A stretch of 64,000 nt of DNA from DAORHV01 sp964513925 (GCA_964513925.1 CAZENR010000003.1:1-64000); one strand, 5' to 3'; positions 52,321-60,569 are shown, numbered from the stretch's first letter. The notes: generated from the sequence alone by a model not told the origin. Numbers and translations: made by a program.

Positions 52321-53691
52321 ATGGCCAAACTTCCGACGGTCGCCATCATCGGCAGACCCAACACCGGCAAATCGACACTGTTCAACCGCATGATCGGTAA
52401 GCGCCGTGCAATTGTAAGCGATGTACCCGGCACCACTCGCGACCATGTCTCGGAGCGCATAGATGAGGAAAGCGTCAGTTACCTGCTTGTGGATACCGGA
52501 GGCATGGGGGCAACGTACGACACGGATTTCGAGGAAGACGTATTCGAGCAGTCCATGCTCGCGCTGGAGCATGCCGACGTCATTTTGCTGACTATCAACG
52601 GCAAAGAGGATTTAACCGAAGATGACCACAACATCATCGACGTACTGCGAAAGAAGCGTAAGCGTCACGTACCGGTGCTGGTGGTTCTGACCAAAGTAGA
52701 CAATGAAGACATTGCGGAGTCCACAGCGCCGCAGCCGCACGAGGTGCGTATCGGTGACGATGTACTGCACGTAAGCGCCACCCATAACCGCGGCGTGGAT
52801 GAACTGCGTGAGCGAATAGTGCAAGAGCTGAAACGCATGCACTTCGGGCCTTTGGAGGAGCGTACGGACGGCGTACTGCGCATTGCGATCGTCGGCAAGC
52901 CGAACGTGGGAAAGAGCTCGTTGGTCAACGCGCTCATGAGCGACATGCAACGCGAGCAGTCTGCGCTGCTGGTATCGGAAGTTGCCGGCACTACGCGCGA
53001 CAGCACCGATACGCTGGTGCACTTTAACGAACGCCCTTACATGCTGGTGGATACCGCAGGTATAAAAAAGCACACCCAGTCGCTGGAGCAGATTGAGCGA
53101 TACGCCATGCTGCGAACGGTGCAGGCATTGGAAAGCGCCGACATCGGTGTGTTGGTACTGGATGCAACACAGCCGGTAAGCCAGCAAGATAAGAAAATCG
53201 CCAGCCTTATCGCCCAATCGGGCAAAGGCATGGTGATCCTTGCCAATAAGATGGACACACTCAAGGGCGAAGAACGCAAAGAGAAATTGGCCGATATCGC
53301 GCTCATGCTGAACTTTTGTCGCTATGCCAAAATTCTGCCGTGTTCGGCAAAAACGCGCGATGGCGTGGTGAAGTTGTTCGACGTTGCCGAAGCGGTGCAA
53401 GCTGCCAGGCAGCGCCGCATTCCCATGCGCGAGCTGACCAAGTGGTTTGAACGCGTAACCTACGGACAGCCGCTGGGAGAAATAGCTCGCAGCAAGTACA
53501 TCACGCAGGCCGAAGACATTCCCCCGACATTCGTCATTTTCGTAAAGAACCCCAAGAAAGTAGGAGTCAGCCAGCTGCGCTACCTGGAAAACCGGCTGCG
53601 CGAAACATTCGGCTTCGATGGAACGCCCATTCGTTGGATTACCAAGAGCAGCCAGCGTGAGCCGCCCGCTTTCCTCCGAAACAACGCATGA
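52321..53691 (+). CDS. der: Ribosome assembly GTPase Der (EngA)
   Basis: 456 residues with two tandem GTPase domains. The first has GRPNTGKST (about residues 11-19), DTGG and TKVD; the second GKPNVGKSS (about 193-201), DTAG and NKMD. A C-terminal KH-like domain follows. This two-G-domain layout is unique to Der, which matures the 50S subunit. Its TGA overlaps the next ATG as ATGA. Confidence 0.97.
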   Translation: MAKLPTVAIIGRPNTGKSTLFNRMIGKRRAIVSDVPGTTRDHVSERIDEESVSYLLVDTGGMGATYDTDFEEDVFEQSMLALEHADVILLTINGKEDLTEDDHNIIDVLRKKRKRHVPVLVVLTKVDNEDIAESTAPQPHEVRIGDDVLHVSATHNRGVDELRERIVQELKRMHFGPLEERTDGVLRIAIVGKPNVGKSSLVNALMSDMQREQSALLVSEVAGTTRDSTDTLVHFNERPYMLVDTAGIKKHTQSLEQIERYAMLRTVQALESADIGVLVLDATQPVSQQDKKIASLIAQSGKGMVILANKMDTLKGEERKEKLADIALMLNFCRYAKILPCSAKTRDGVVKLFDVAEAVQAARQRRIPMRELTKWFERVTYGQPLGEIARSKYITQAEDIPPTFVIFVKNPKKVGVSQLRYLENRLRETFGFDGTPIRWITKSSQREPPAFLRNNA

Positions 53692-55604
53692 CATCGCTCA
53701 GCACGACGCTTCGCAACGTCCTTATACCTGTTGCCGTCTTTTCGCTAATCGGAGTACTGGTGTATGGATCGTCGCTTGGCAATTCGTTTGTCAGCTGGGA
53801 TGACACCGGATTGATTTACAACAATCCCACGGTGAAGGGCATGACTGCCGCCAACGTCCAACGCGCATTCACCACGTACGATCCGGAACTCTACATTCCA
53901 CTCACCTTGCTTAGCTGGCAGGTGGACTACGCAATAGGCGGACTAAACCCTCTGCCGTACCACGTCGGAAACCTGCTGCTCCACATCATTTCCGCCCTCC
54001 TTGCGCTTGCCATTGTAACCAAGCTGACAACACGGCACTGGATGGGTTGGCTTGTCGGCCTGCTGTTCTTGGTGCACCCGTTGCATACCGAAGCGGTTGC
54101 ATGGGCCAGCGCCCGTAAGGACGTGCTCTCGACTGCACTGTGTCTTGCTTCGTGGCTTGCGTACTTGGGGTATGCGCCTACAGCCGAGCGACAACGCGGT
54201 TCTCCTTGGCTGCTTGCATGCAGCATTGTGCTGTTTGCCCTGGCGCTCCTTGCCAAGGTTTCTGTTGTGCTGCTGCCAGTAATCCTGCTGCTTACCGATT
54301 GGTACCAGCGCCGCGCGTGGTCGACGCGGATGCTACTCGAAAAGGCGCCGTTCTTTGCGTTATCGATCGTATTTGTCATCGTTGCGCTGTTTGGAAAGCA
54401 GGACATTTTGGTGCAAACGAGCCTGCTGGACAAAGTCCTGATGGCAGCCAAAAGCACCGTATTCTACTTGGAAAAACTCCTGCTTCCGCTGGGCCTGACT
54501 CCCATATACCCCTACATGCAATCGATTCAGCTTACGTCGCTGGATTTTCTCATTCCTGCAGGAATTACCGCCGCTGTAGTAGGTCTGATGCTCTGGCTGT
54601 GTGTGCGCTGGCGCGAGGCAGGATTCTGCCTTGCCTTCTTCTTCTTGGGCATTCTCCCCTCCTTCTCCAACTTCGCAAAGCACGGCGAACTGTATTACGC
54701 ATCGGATCGCTACGCGTATCTGGCCTCCATCGGGATCTTCCTGCTGGCAGCTCTGCTGATGGAACGGGCATTAGCGCGTGTGCACGGTGCCGGGCGCGAT
54801 ACTGCCATTGGCACAACCGCTCTGCTGTGCTCGGTAGTGGCGCTGATCTTCGGCGTACTTACAAGTGCGCAAGCCGCGATTTGGAAAAACAGCGAAACAC
54901 TCTTTCGCGACGTCATCGCCAAGCAGCCCAATTCTGTTGCGGCTCATCTGAACTTGTCTATCGTCCTGCGCGAGACCGGCAGGCTAGAGGAGGCATTGGA
55001 ACAAACGCGTGCGGCTGCTGCCATACGCGAGCGCATGGAGGTGTTTACGAATTTCGCAAATATTTACAAGCTGCAGGGAAAAACCGATCTCTCTATCGAG
55101 CAGTACACAAAGGCTATGCAGAAATGGCCGGAGCGACCCGAGCCCTACATGGGTCTTGGAATCATTGCGCAAGAACAGGGGCGATTTGACGAGGCGATAG
55201 AGCTGTATACCAAGGCCATTGCGCAAGAGCCGCGCTTTACAGCGGCATACGTCAATCTCGCCAGCGTATACGAGCACGAACGCAAATTTACAGAGGCGGA
55301 GTCTGCCCTGCGCAAAGCTTTGGAAATAAATCCAAAGTTTGCAGACGGCTGGTTCTCGCTTGGAGTGGTATACGAAGGAAAGCGCGAGTTCAGTAATGCC
55401 ACCGAAGCGTTTGCAACGACGCTTGCCCTGGACCCGGCCCATGCCGAAGCTCCGCTGCGACTGGCGGCGGCAGAGCTAAGCCAGGGTCATAACGCCAGAG
55501 CATTGGAGCTACTGAAGGACATCCTGAAGCGAGATCCGCAAAACGCAGGCGCCAAAGCCCTGATCAATGAAATGATCAAGCTTGGGATTCTTGGTACAAA
55601 GTAG
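53688..55604 (+). CDS. GT-C type membrane protein with TPR tail (TMTC-like)
   Basis: 638 residues. The first 390 contain about ten transmembrane helices with the extracytoplasmic acidic loop FVSWDDTGLIYNNP and the HPLHTEAVAWASARKD loop, as in TMTC/DUF1736 O-mannosyltransferase-like proteins. The last 230 residues hold six or so TPR repeats (SVAAHLNLSIVLRETGR, PEPYMGLGIIAQEQGR, FTAAYVNLASVYEHER, FADGWFSLGVVYEGKR). Likely glycosylates surface proteins using a lipid-linked sugar; inferred. Coupled to der by a four-base overlap. Confidence 0.85.
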   Translation: MTSLSTTLRNVLIPVAVFSLIGVLVYGSSLGNSFVSWDDTGLIYNNPTVKGMTAANVQRAFTTYDPELYIPLTLLSWQVDYAIGGLNPLPYHVGNLLLHIISALLALAIVTKLTTRHWMGWLVGLLFLVHPLHTEAVAWASARKDVLSTALCLASWLAYLGYAPTAERQRGSPWLLACSIVLFALALLAKVSVVLLPVILLLTDWYQRRAWSTRMLLEKAPFFALSIVFVIVALFGKQDILVQTSLLDKVLMAAKSTVFYLEKLLLPLGLTPIYPYMQSIQLTSLDFLIPAGITAAVVGLMLWLCVRWREAGFCLAFFFLGILPSFSNFAKHGELYYASDRYAYLASIGIFLLAALLMERALARVHGAGRDTAIGTTALLCSVVALIFGVLTSAQAAIWKNSETLFRDVIAKQPNSVAAHLNLSIVLRETGRLEEALEQTRAAAAIRERMEVFTNFANIYKLQGKTDLSIEQYTKAMQKWPERPEPYMGLGIIAQEQGRFDEAIELYTKAIAQEPRFTAAYVNLASVYEHERKFTEAESALRKALEINPKFADGWFSLGVVYEGKREFSNATEAFATTLALDPAHAEAPLRLAAAELSQGHNARALELLKDILKRDPQNAGAKALINEMIKLGILGTK

Positions 55605-55605
55605 T

Positions 55606-56217
55606 CTATCCCCTGCCCTCTTTCATATCCTTCACGCGGCCGTCTTCGTGAATAGGTAACGGGTAGGCCTCTATGACCACCTCGAGTTTGTCGAGCAGCT
55701 TCTTCGGGTCGTCATCAAATACCATGTTCGGCGGAATTTTCCGCTTGCACAGCTCCTCCACGATGTGGGGCACCGCATTGCTGATGCCGCCGGAGTTGGT
55801 GATAATGCCGATGGGACGACCTTCATCGTAAGCGATGGTCAGTTCGTTGAGCGTGCCAATTCCGCCGCCAATGATGACAATGGCATCGCTGCTGCGAATA
55901 TTGATGATGTCGCGCTCCATGAAGCCCATGCCGGTAAACACGATGATGTCGTGCCCCGATGGGGACTGGTATTCGTTGATGTGCTCGTACTCGGAGAACG
56001 CAGGTGAAATACCCATGGCAAGTCCTCCAGCCTCCTTTGCAGCGACCATGGCATCGTGGGGCAAGCCCGGGCACGCGCCGTTGATGAAAATATGTCCGCG
56101 GCGGCCGATTTCGGCACCCAGGGCGCGCGCTTTATCGCGAGCGATGGGGTCCTCGATTTGCGGCCCGCTGGCGGAACCCATAACGCCGATCTTAAGTTTG
56201 CGCTTTTTGACGATCAT
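55606..56217 (-). CDS. LOG-family protein (TIGR00725-like)
   Basis: 203 residues, Rossmann-like. IGVMGSASGPQIED at the start, then GACPGLPHDAMVAAKEAGG and GGGIGTLNELTIAYDEGR, a variant of the PGGxGT-x-x-E motif of the LOG/lysine-decarboxylase-like family. Some members release cytokinin-type ribose phosphate; the bacterial role is often nucleotide hydrolysis. Start at 56217 (MIVKKRK) with TACAAT 13 bases upstream. Convergent with the TPR gene, one base apart. Confidence 0.87.
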   Translation of the reverse strand: MIVKKRKLKIGVMGSASGPQIEDPIARDKARALGAEIGRRGHIFINGACPGLPHDAMVAAKEAGGLAMGISPAFSEYEHINEYQSPSGHDIIVFTGMGFMERDIINIRSSDAIVIIGGGIGTLNELTIAYDEGRPIGIITNSGGISNAVPHIVEELCKRKIPPNMVFDDDPKKLLDKLEVVIEAYPLPIHEDGRVKDMKEGRG

Positions 56218-56258
56218 AGAACGTGGAGAAATTGTACGCGCACCAAGCGCGGGGAACA

Positions 56259-56963
56259 CTAGACATCTGCGCCAAAATCAGCGCGGCACACCGCATCGAG
56301 CGCGGGGGTAATGCCGCCGGAAATTTGGTCGCAACGAGAACCTTCGCCGGTAACCCTGGCCAAGCAGTACGCCAGGTAATCGCCATGCCCCGGGGTGTAG
56401 AGCACGCCATGGGCATCGCTGCCACGCTGCTCCTGAGAAACGTAGGCAAGCGCGGCACAGCGGCGCACATCGCCGGAGAGAATGGCGTCTTGGATAATGT
56501 GCAACTGCTCCAGTACCACCGGGTCTGTTTCGGCCTTGAGTACCCGGCGCCAAGCGGCGCTGGAATCGGTTTTTGTTTTCCCGATGTTCGTAATGACTTC
56601 GGATGCCTTCTTGGCCAGCGCATTGCGCATATCTACCTCCAGCTGTTCGCCGGATGTACCTGCGGCGGCGGATAGCAGCGTTGCCGCAGCACTTAGCGTG
56701 CCCGAAATATCTTTGCCCTGGGCCCCGCTGGTTACCAGTTGCTGGGCAGAACCGGCGCGAGCGGCAAGGTCTTTGAGTGCCTCGGTTACGGTGGTGACGT
56801 CGATGTTCTTGCCCGGAATATTCACCGTTCCCACGTGGAAGCCATCGAAAAACTTGGTGTCGGTGAGTTGCACCATGGCTGCCTGCAAATTCTGCGCAGA
56901 CGGAGGCACGAATGCCACCGCTATGTAGAGCGCGATGATGGCGAAAACCAGAAAGATTCGCAT
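56259..56963 (-). CDS. Secreted or membrane-tethered helical orphan protein
   Basis: 234 residues. N-terminal signal/anchor (residues 1-22), then a mostly helical Ala-rich extracytoplasmic domain with three Cys in the last third. No family recognised. The start at 56963 is well supported: an extended -10 TGGTATACT ends six bases before the ATG. Confidence 0.68.
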   Translation of the reverse strand: MRIFLVFAIIALYIAVAFVPPSAQNLQAAMVQLTDTKFFDGFHVGTVNIPGKNIDVTTVTEALKDLAARAGSAQQLVTSGAQGKDISGTLSAAATLLSAAAGTSGEQLEVDMRNALAKKASEVITNIGKTKTDSSAAWRRVLKAETDPVVLEQLHIIQDAILSGDVRRCAALAYVSQEQRGSDAHGVLYTPGHGDYLAYCLARVTGEGSRCDQISGGITPALDAVCRADFGADV

Positions 56964-56969
56964 CCCACT

Positions 56970-56975
56970 AGTATA
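56970..56975 (-). promoter_or_regulatory. -10 box TATACT, leaderless spacing
   Basis: Minus-strand TGGTATACT followed by six bases and the ATG at 56963. Confidence 0.55.
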
Positions 56976-57018
56976 CCAGAAATTCAGGCTTCTTCCCAGC
57001 CCCTGGAGCACGGGGAAA

Positions 57019-57041
57019 CCCCGGCGGTGGTGCCGCCGGGG
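57019..57041 (-). terminator. GC hairpin after the 57064 gene
   Basis: A perfect nine-pair stem CCCCGGCGG-tggtg-CCGCCGGGG. On the minus strand it is followed by TTTCCCC, so the U tract is weak, but the stem is very stable. Confidence 0.6.
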
Positions 57042-57063
57042 TGCCCGTTCATGCAACTACGAA

Positions 57064-57471
57064 TTAGCCCAGCAAGTTGTAAACCTTGGTCGCGCCCTCG
57101 TCGGGCGACCAGAGCGCGGAAACCGTGACCTCGTGCACCGAGCCGTTGTACAGCACGCGGATCTTGTCGTCGCCGTTGTCGCTGTTGACGGCGAAGTCGA
57201 GATCGAAGATGTAGGTCTCGTTCGGGGTGCACGCCTTGATGTTGGCGCGGCGGCGACCGCCGAACGCGACCGCGAGGCGGGTGGCCGAGGTGCGGCGCAG
57301 GATCAGCTTGGCGCGGAAGGTCGGCTGGCGGTTGTCGAATTCGCCCCACTTCGCATCGCAGTCGCCGACCATGCCCACGTACTCGTGGACGATGACGGCC
57401 AGCGGGCCGTCGCGCGGCACGAGCGTGAGGTCGGCGATGTCGGTGGAGGCGGGGAGACGGAAACCGGTCAT
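57064..57471 (-). CDS. Beta-rich orphan protein, GC-rich codons
   Basis: 135 residues, no signal or membrane helix, predicted mostly beta. No family recognised. Codons are clearly more G/C-rich at third positions (GCG, GTC, CTG, CGC) than in the neighbours, as in the small histone-fold gene, which suggests high expression or foreign origin. It has the most consensus-like promoter in the window, a leader of about 145 bases and a strong 3' hairpin. Confidence 0.7.
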   Translation of the reverse strand: MTGFRLPASTDIADLTLVPRDGPLAVIVHEYVGMVGDCDAKWGEFDNRQPTFRAKLILRRTSATRLAVAFGGRRRANIKACTPNETYIFDLDFAVNSDNGDDKIRVLYNGSVHEVTVSALWSPDEGATKVYNLLG

Positions 57472-57572
57472 TGGGGTGTTCCCAACGGGGAAGCCTCTGA
57501 GTCCGCATTGTGCGGGGTACCTAGGCTCCTTCGATGCACAGGGTTATATGCACCCAAAGAGCCTAAATACAT
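57468..57572 (-). CDS. Possible 34-codon leader ORF coupled to the next gene
   Basis: In the leader of the 57064 gene an ATG at 57572 opens a 34-residue frame. Its TGA overlaps the downstream ATG as ATGA, the usual coupling geometry. Codon use is not distinctive, so this may be chance. Confidence 0.3.
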   Translation of the reverse strand: MYLGSLGAYNPVHRRSLGTPHNADSEASPLGTPQ

Positions 57573-57623
57573 TCGTAGTGTGTGAATGAACGGGATGTGC
57601 CAGTGCGAACACTGACAAATGCA

Positions 57624-57651
57624 ATTATAAAACATTTTTTAATATTAGCAA
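57624..57651 (-). promoter_or_regulatory. Consensus promoter TTGCTA-16-TATAAT
   Basis: A perfect minus-strand -10 TATAAT (57624-57629) and -35 TTGCTA (57646-57651), spacing 16. A 9-base inverted repeat, TAAAACATT (57628-57636) with AATGTTTTA (57650-57658), spans it and could be an operator. Confidence 0.65.
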
Positions 57652-57704
57652 TGTTTTACCCGCAGAATTCGCCTTGCAGGTGAAACCGTTCATATTGGCT
57701 TCTG

Positions 57705-58718
57705 TTAGCGCAAATACTTGGCTTTATTCGCATTATGCTCGTCGTTGGTGCGCGCATAACGAATGACGCCATCGCGGCCATGCAGGTAGTACCAGTATTC
57801 CGTTGTTTTGGGGCGCATGGCCGCAACCAACGCCGATTCACCAGCATTGGCTATGGGCCCTGGCGGCAAGCCCACGCGCTTGCGGGTGTTATAGGGGGAA
57901 TCGGTATCCAAGTCCGTCGCGGTAAGCACTGCAGTTGGCTTTTGCAGCAGGTAACGTACGGTGGCGTCTACGCCAAGCAACGTCCCGGCCTCTTCGCGCT
58001 TCCACAGAATGCCTGCAACAACGGGTCGCTCATCGTCGTGGCGAGACTCCTCCTCAACCAGCGATGCCATGGTTACAGCCTCATGCAGCGTGCGGCCGCT
58101 GGCCTGCAGCTCTGCCGAGTGTGCGTCTATGATGCGCTTTTGGAAGGTTGCCAGCATACGCTGCATAAACGCCTGCGGATCGTATGTCTCCACGGTGACA
58201 TAGTAGGTATCTGGAAACAGGTATCCTTCTACCCTGGAGCCAATGCGCTGCTCACGCGAAGCAAAATTTTCCCTGGGCAAAAATGCGCTTTCTGGAAACG
58301 CGCACGTAAACGCACAATCCAGCAATTCTCCCGGCTTTCCCAAACCTTTGGCTGCCAAGTACGAGTCTATATCCGCAACAGACCAGCCTTCGGGAATGGT
58401 AATGCTCACCTCGCCGGAAAGGCCGGAGGTCAGTTCTTGCAAAATATCCGGAACGGACATGGACTGCGACAGTGTAAAACGTCCGGCCTGCAAACCGGTG
58501 TGTTTGCCACTCACGCGGGCGTAGAGCTTAAACACCCATGCCGAACGGATAAGCCCCAGCTCCTGAAGCCTGTCGCCGATTACCGCCACCGAATCCCCTT
58601 TAACGATGCTTATGGCAATAGGATCGCTCTGTCCGGCATTCACAGGGGCGATCATATGCCAAACCCACGCCCAAGAGAGCACCATGCAAACAATGACCGC
58701 AAAGAAGATCCGCTTCAT
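57705..58718 (-). CDS. mltG: Endolytic murein transglycosylase MltG
   Basis: 337 residues: N-terminal membrane anchor, LysM-like region (SIVKGDSVAVIGDRLQELGLI), then the YceG/MltG fold with EGYLFPDTYYV, MASLVEEESRHDDERPVVAGILWKR (catalytic Glu) and PYNTRKRVGLPPGPIANAGESAL. Cuts nascent peptidoglycan and sets chain length. Start at 58718 with TACAAT seven bases upstream. Confidence 0.95.
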   Translation of the reverse strand: MKRIFFAVIVCMVLSWAWVWHMIAPVNAGQSDPIAISIVKGDSVAVIGDRLQELGLIRSAWVFKLYARVSGKHTGLQAGRFTLSQSMSVPDILQELTSGLSGEVSITIPEGWSVADIDSYLAAKGLGKPGELLDCAFTCAFPESAFLPRENFASREQRIGSRVEGYLFPDTYYVTVETYDPQAFMQRMLATFQKRIIDAHSAELQASGRTLHEAVTMASLVEEESRHDDERPVVAGILWKREEAGTLLGVDATVRYLLQKPTAVLTATDLDTDSPYNTRKRVGLPPGPIANAGESALVAAMRPKTTEYWYYLHGRDGVIRYARTNDEHNANKAKYLR

Positions 58719-58725
58719 TGGTCCG

Positions 58726-58731
58726 ATTGTA
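58726..58731 (-). promoter_or_regulatory. mltG -10 box TACAAT, leaderless spacing
   Basis: Minus-strand TACAAT followed by exactly 7 bases and the ATG at 58718. Confidence 0.6.
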
Positions 58732-58781
58732 GCAGCGGCACTTGGCAGAAATATTGACTAAATATAGAATGGTGTTGATTT

Positions 58782-59249
58782 ATGTCTTTTAAGATTAGAC
58801 CACACGTCATAGAAGCATTTTCGCTCTCGCTTAGCTCCGGGCCACTACAGGCTGCCGAGGCATCGATCAACAGCGTGAGGTACGCCATAGAAGACAACTT
58901 GCCCGAAGGCGATGCTCGCGCCGCAATTCTGCAGTGCTTGCAGGACTGCTGGCTGCTATGCGCGCTTATCTTTTCTGCTGGGCAAACGCACGGCAATACC
59001 AACTCCCCGCTGTCTAAGTCGGCGGAGCTTGCCGCGGACATCAACCAGCAAAACGCACTGGAGTTACTAAGCACTCTGCGTATCAAGATTGTTGCAGCGC
59101 TTGGGGAAGGCAAAGGAACCGATATTGCCGATAGGCTCATTAGCACCGGCCAAATCATCGACACCTTGTATGCGGCCGGAAAAATCGATGGCTCTCAGGT
59201 GGCACTAGGGAAACAACACCCCATGCGTCGCGGCGACAAAACCTGCTAG
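58782..59249 (+). CDS. Soluble helical orphan protein
   Basis: 155 residues, predicted all-helical, no signal. Two Cys-containing helices (ILQCLQDCWLLCALIF) in the middle. No family recognised. TAGAAT ends 11 bases before the ATG. Divergent from mltG; its TAG shares CTAG with the ybaB stop. Confidence 0.65.
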   Translation: MSFKIRPHVIEAFSLSLSSGPLQAAEASINSVRYAIEDNLPEGDARAAILQCLQDCWLLCALIFSAGQTHGNTNSPLSKSAELAADINQQNALELLSTLRIKIVAALGEGKGTDIADRLISTGQIIDTLYAAGKIDGSQVALGKQHPMRRGDKTC

Positions 59250-59527
59250 GCCATGCCCATGTCCTTCATCATGCCCTGCATGCGCTCGGATGAAATGAGC
59301 TGCGCTTTCTTAATGGCACGGTTCAATGCATCTTTTATGAGTGCCGGGAGTTGATCTTCGGCGACTGACGGATCGATGATGACCTCGACGATTTCCAGTT
59401 CCGCGGATACGACGACACGCACGCCCTGGGCCTCGGCCTCGACGTGGATATTCTTCAGCTGTTTGCGGACCTTCTTCGCCTCCTGCTGGAGCTTAAAGGA
59501 TTTGCGGATATCGGAGAATGACGGCAT
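59246..59527 (-). CDS. YbaB/EbfC nucleoid-associated protein
   Basis: 93 residues. Central ELEIVEVIIDP and LIKDALNRAIKKAQ helices fit the YbaB/EbfC family of small dimeric DNA-binding proteins. The usual C-terminal MGM tail is present. Start at 59527; TAGCAT ends six bases upstream. Confidence 0.88.
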   Translation of the reverse strand: MPSFSDIRKSFKLQQEAKKVRKQLKNIHVEAEAQGVRVVVSAELEIVEVIIDPSVAEDQLPALIKDALNRAIKKAQLISSERMQGMMKDMGMA

Positions 59528-59533
59528 GGACCG

Positions 59534-59539
59534 ATGCTA
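59534..59539 (-). promoter_or_regulatory. -10 box TAGCAT, leaderless spacing
   Basis: Minus-strand TAGCAT followed by six bases and the ATG at 59527. Confidence 0.5.
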
Positions 59540-59562
59540 GCAGAGTGGAGAAGGCCGAACAA

Positions 59563-60555
59563 TCACCGCCGAAGTGCATATGCCTTTGCATGCTTGGCAA
59601 CAATCCCGTCGCGAACCAAGCCCGCAATGATGTCTTCCAGCCATGCCCGATGGTTACCCATGGACCAATCCACGCAGGTATGCGGACCCAATTGAGCCAG
59701 CGTAAGTCTAGGGTGATTGCGGAGCGTATCTACCACGCGCCCGCGCACAATGCGATTGGGCGTAAATTTCCCGGCTATCTCACGGCCAGGTTCCTTTTTG
59801 ATCAACTTTTTTGTACTAAATTTTACTTTATAAGAAGCCAACATCACTCCCCTCTTTGTTAAAGGACAAACATCCCACTTGGGACTGCGCTTCGTGCAGA
59901 CAAGCGAGCCAAAGTCCATGAGTGCGGCGTGCCAGTCCGCAGCCGCCTTCACGCCGCCGGACTCCAAGGACTCCAAGGCATCCTTGGACTCCCCTATTGC
60001 CGCAGCGAGAACTTGTGCGGCCAACTTCATCAGGTACTCATCACCTTTCCTCCACGTGCCGTCTTCTCGCTCCGGACCCACGAAGGTTCTGTGCAGCACG
60101 CGACGAATGTTGGTATCGATGCACGGAGTGGGAATACCAAATGCGAAGTTGCGAATTGCCGCGGCGGTGTACTCCCCCACTCCTTTTATGGAAAGCAGGT
60201 CTGCGGTGCCGCTTGGGAATGTTCCGCGGTACCTATCAAGCACGATGCGCGCCGCGTCTCGCAAGCGAATGGCGCGGTTGTTGTACCCCATCCCTTTCCA
60301 TTGCTGTATCACCTCGGCATTGGTGGCCTTCGCCAAATCTGCAAGTGCAGGAAACCTTTCCATGAATGCCTTGAATGCCGGAATAACCCGCGGCACCTGC
60401 GTCTGCTGCAACATCACCTCCGAAACCAACACCATGTACGCACGCTGGGTGTCGTCGGCGACAGCGAGATCGCGCCACGGAAGGGTGCGCTTGTGGCGGG
60501 AATACCATGACCAGATTTCGTCGACGAAGATGCGAATACGTTCCTGGCGATTCAT
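59563..60555 (-). CDS. mutY: MutY-type adenine DNA glycosylase with incomplete Fe-S site
   Basis: 330 residues. The HhH-GPD core is intact: E46 (SEVMLQQTQV), the helix-hairpin-helix LSIKGVGEYTAAAI and catalytic D147 (CIDTNIRRV). The four Cys of the [4Fe-4S] loop should be at 220, 227, 230 and 236, but only C220 and C230 remain; 227 is Trp and 236 is Gly. The Nudix-like C-terminal domain is replaced by a shorter winged-helix-like tail. It removes A opposite 8-oxoG, presumably still active. Start at 60555 with TATGCT eight bases upstream. Confidence 0.9.
   Translation of the reverse strand: MNRQERIRIFVDEIWSWYSRHKRTLPWRDLAVADDTQRAYMVLVSEVMLQQTQVPRVIPAFKAFMERFPALADLAKATNAEVIQQWKGMGYNNRAIRLRDAARIVLDRYRGTFPSGTADLLSIKGVGEYTAAAIRNFAFGIPTPCIDTNIRRVLHRTFVGPEREDGTWRKGDEYLMKLAAQVLAAAIGESKDALESLESGGVKAAADWHAALMDFGSLVCTKRSPKWDVCPLTKRGVMLASYKVKFSTKKLIKKEPGREIAGKFTPNRIVRGRVVDTLRNHPRLTLAQLGPHTCVDWSMGNHRAWLEDIIAGLVRDGIVAKHAKAYALRR
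59959..59992. repeat. 9-base tandem units inside mutY
   Basis: GGACTCCAA occurs twice in tandem (59959-59976), with its reverse complement TTGGACTCC nearby (59984-59992). It encodes the SKDALESLES stretch of MutY. Confidence 0.6.
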
Positions 60556-60563
60556 GCAGACAA

Positions 60564-60569
60564 AGCATA
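60564..60569 (-). promoter_or_regulatory. mutY -10 box TATGCT, leaderless spacing
   Basis: Minus-strand TATGCT followed by eight bases and the ATG at 60555. Confidence 0.5.
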
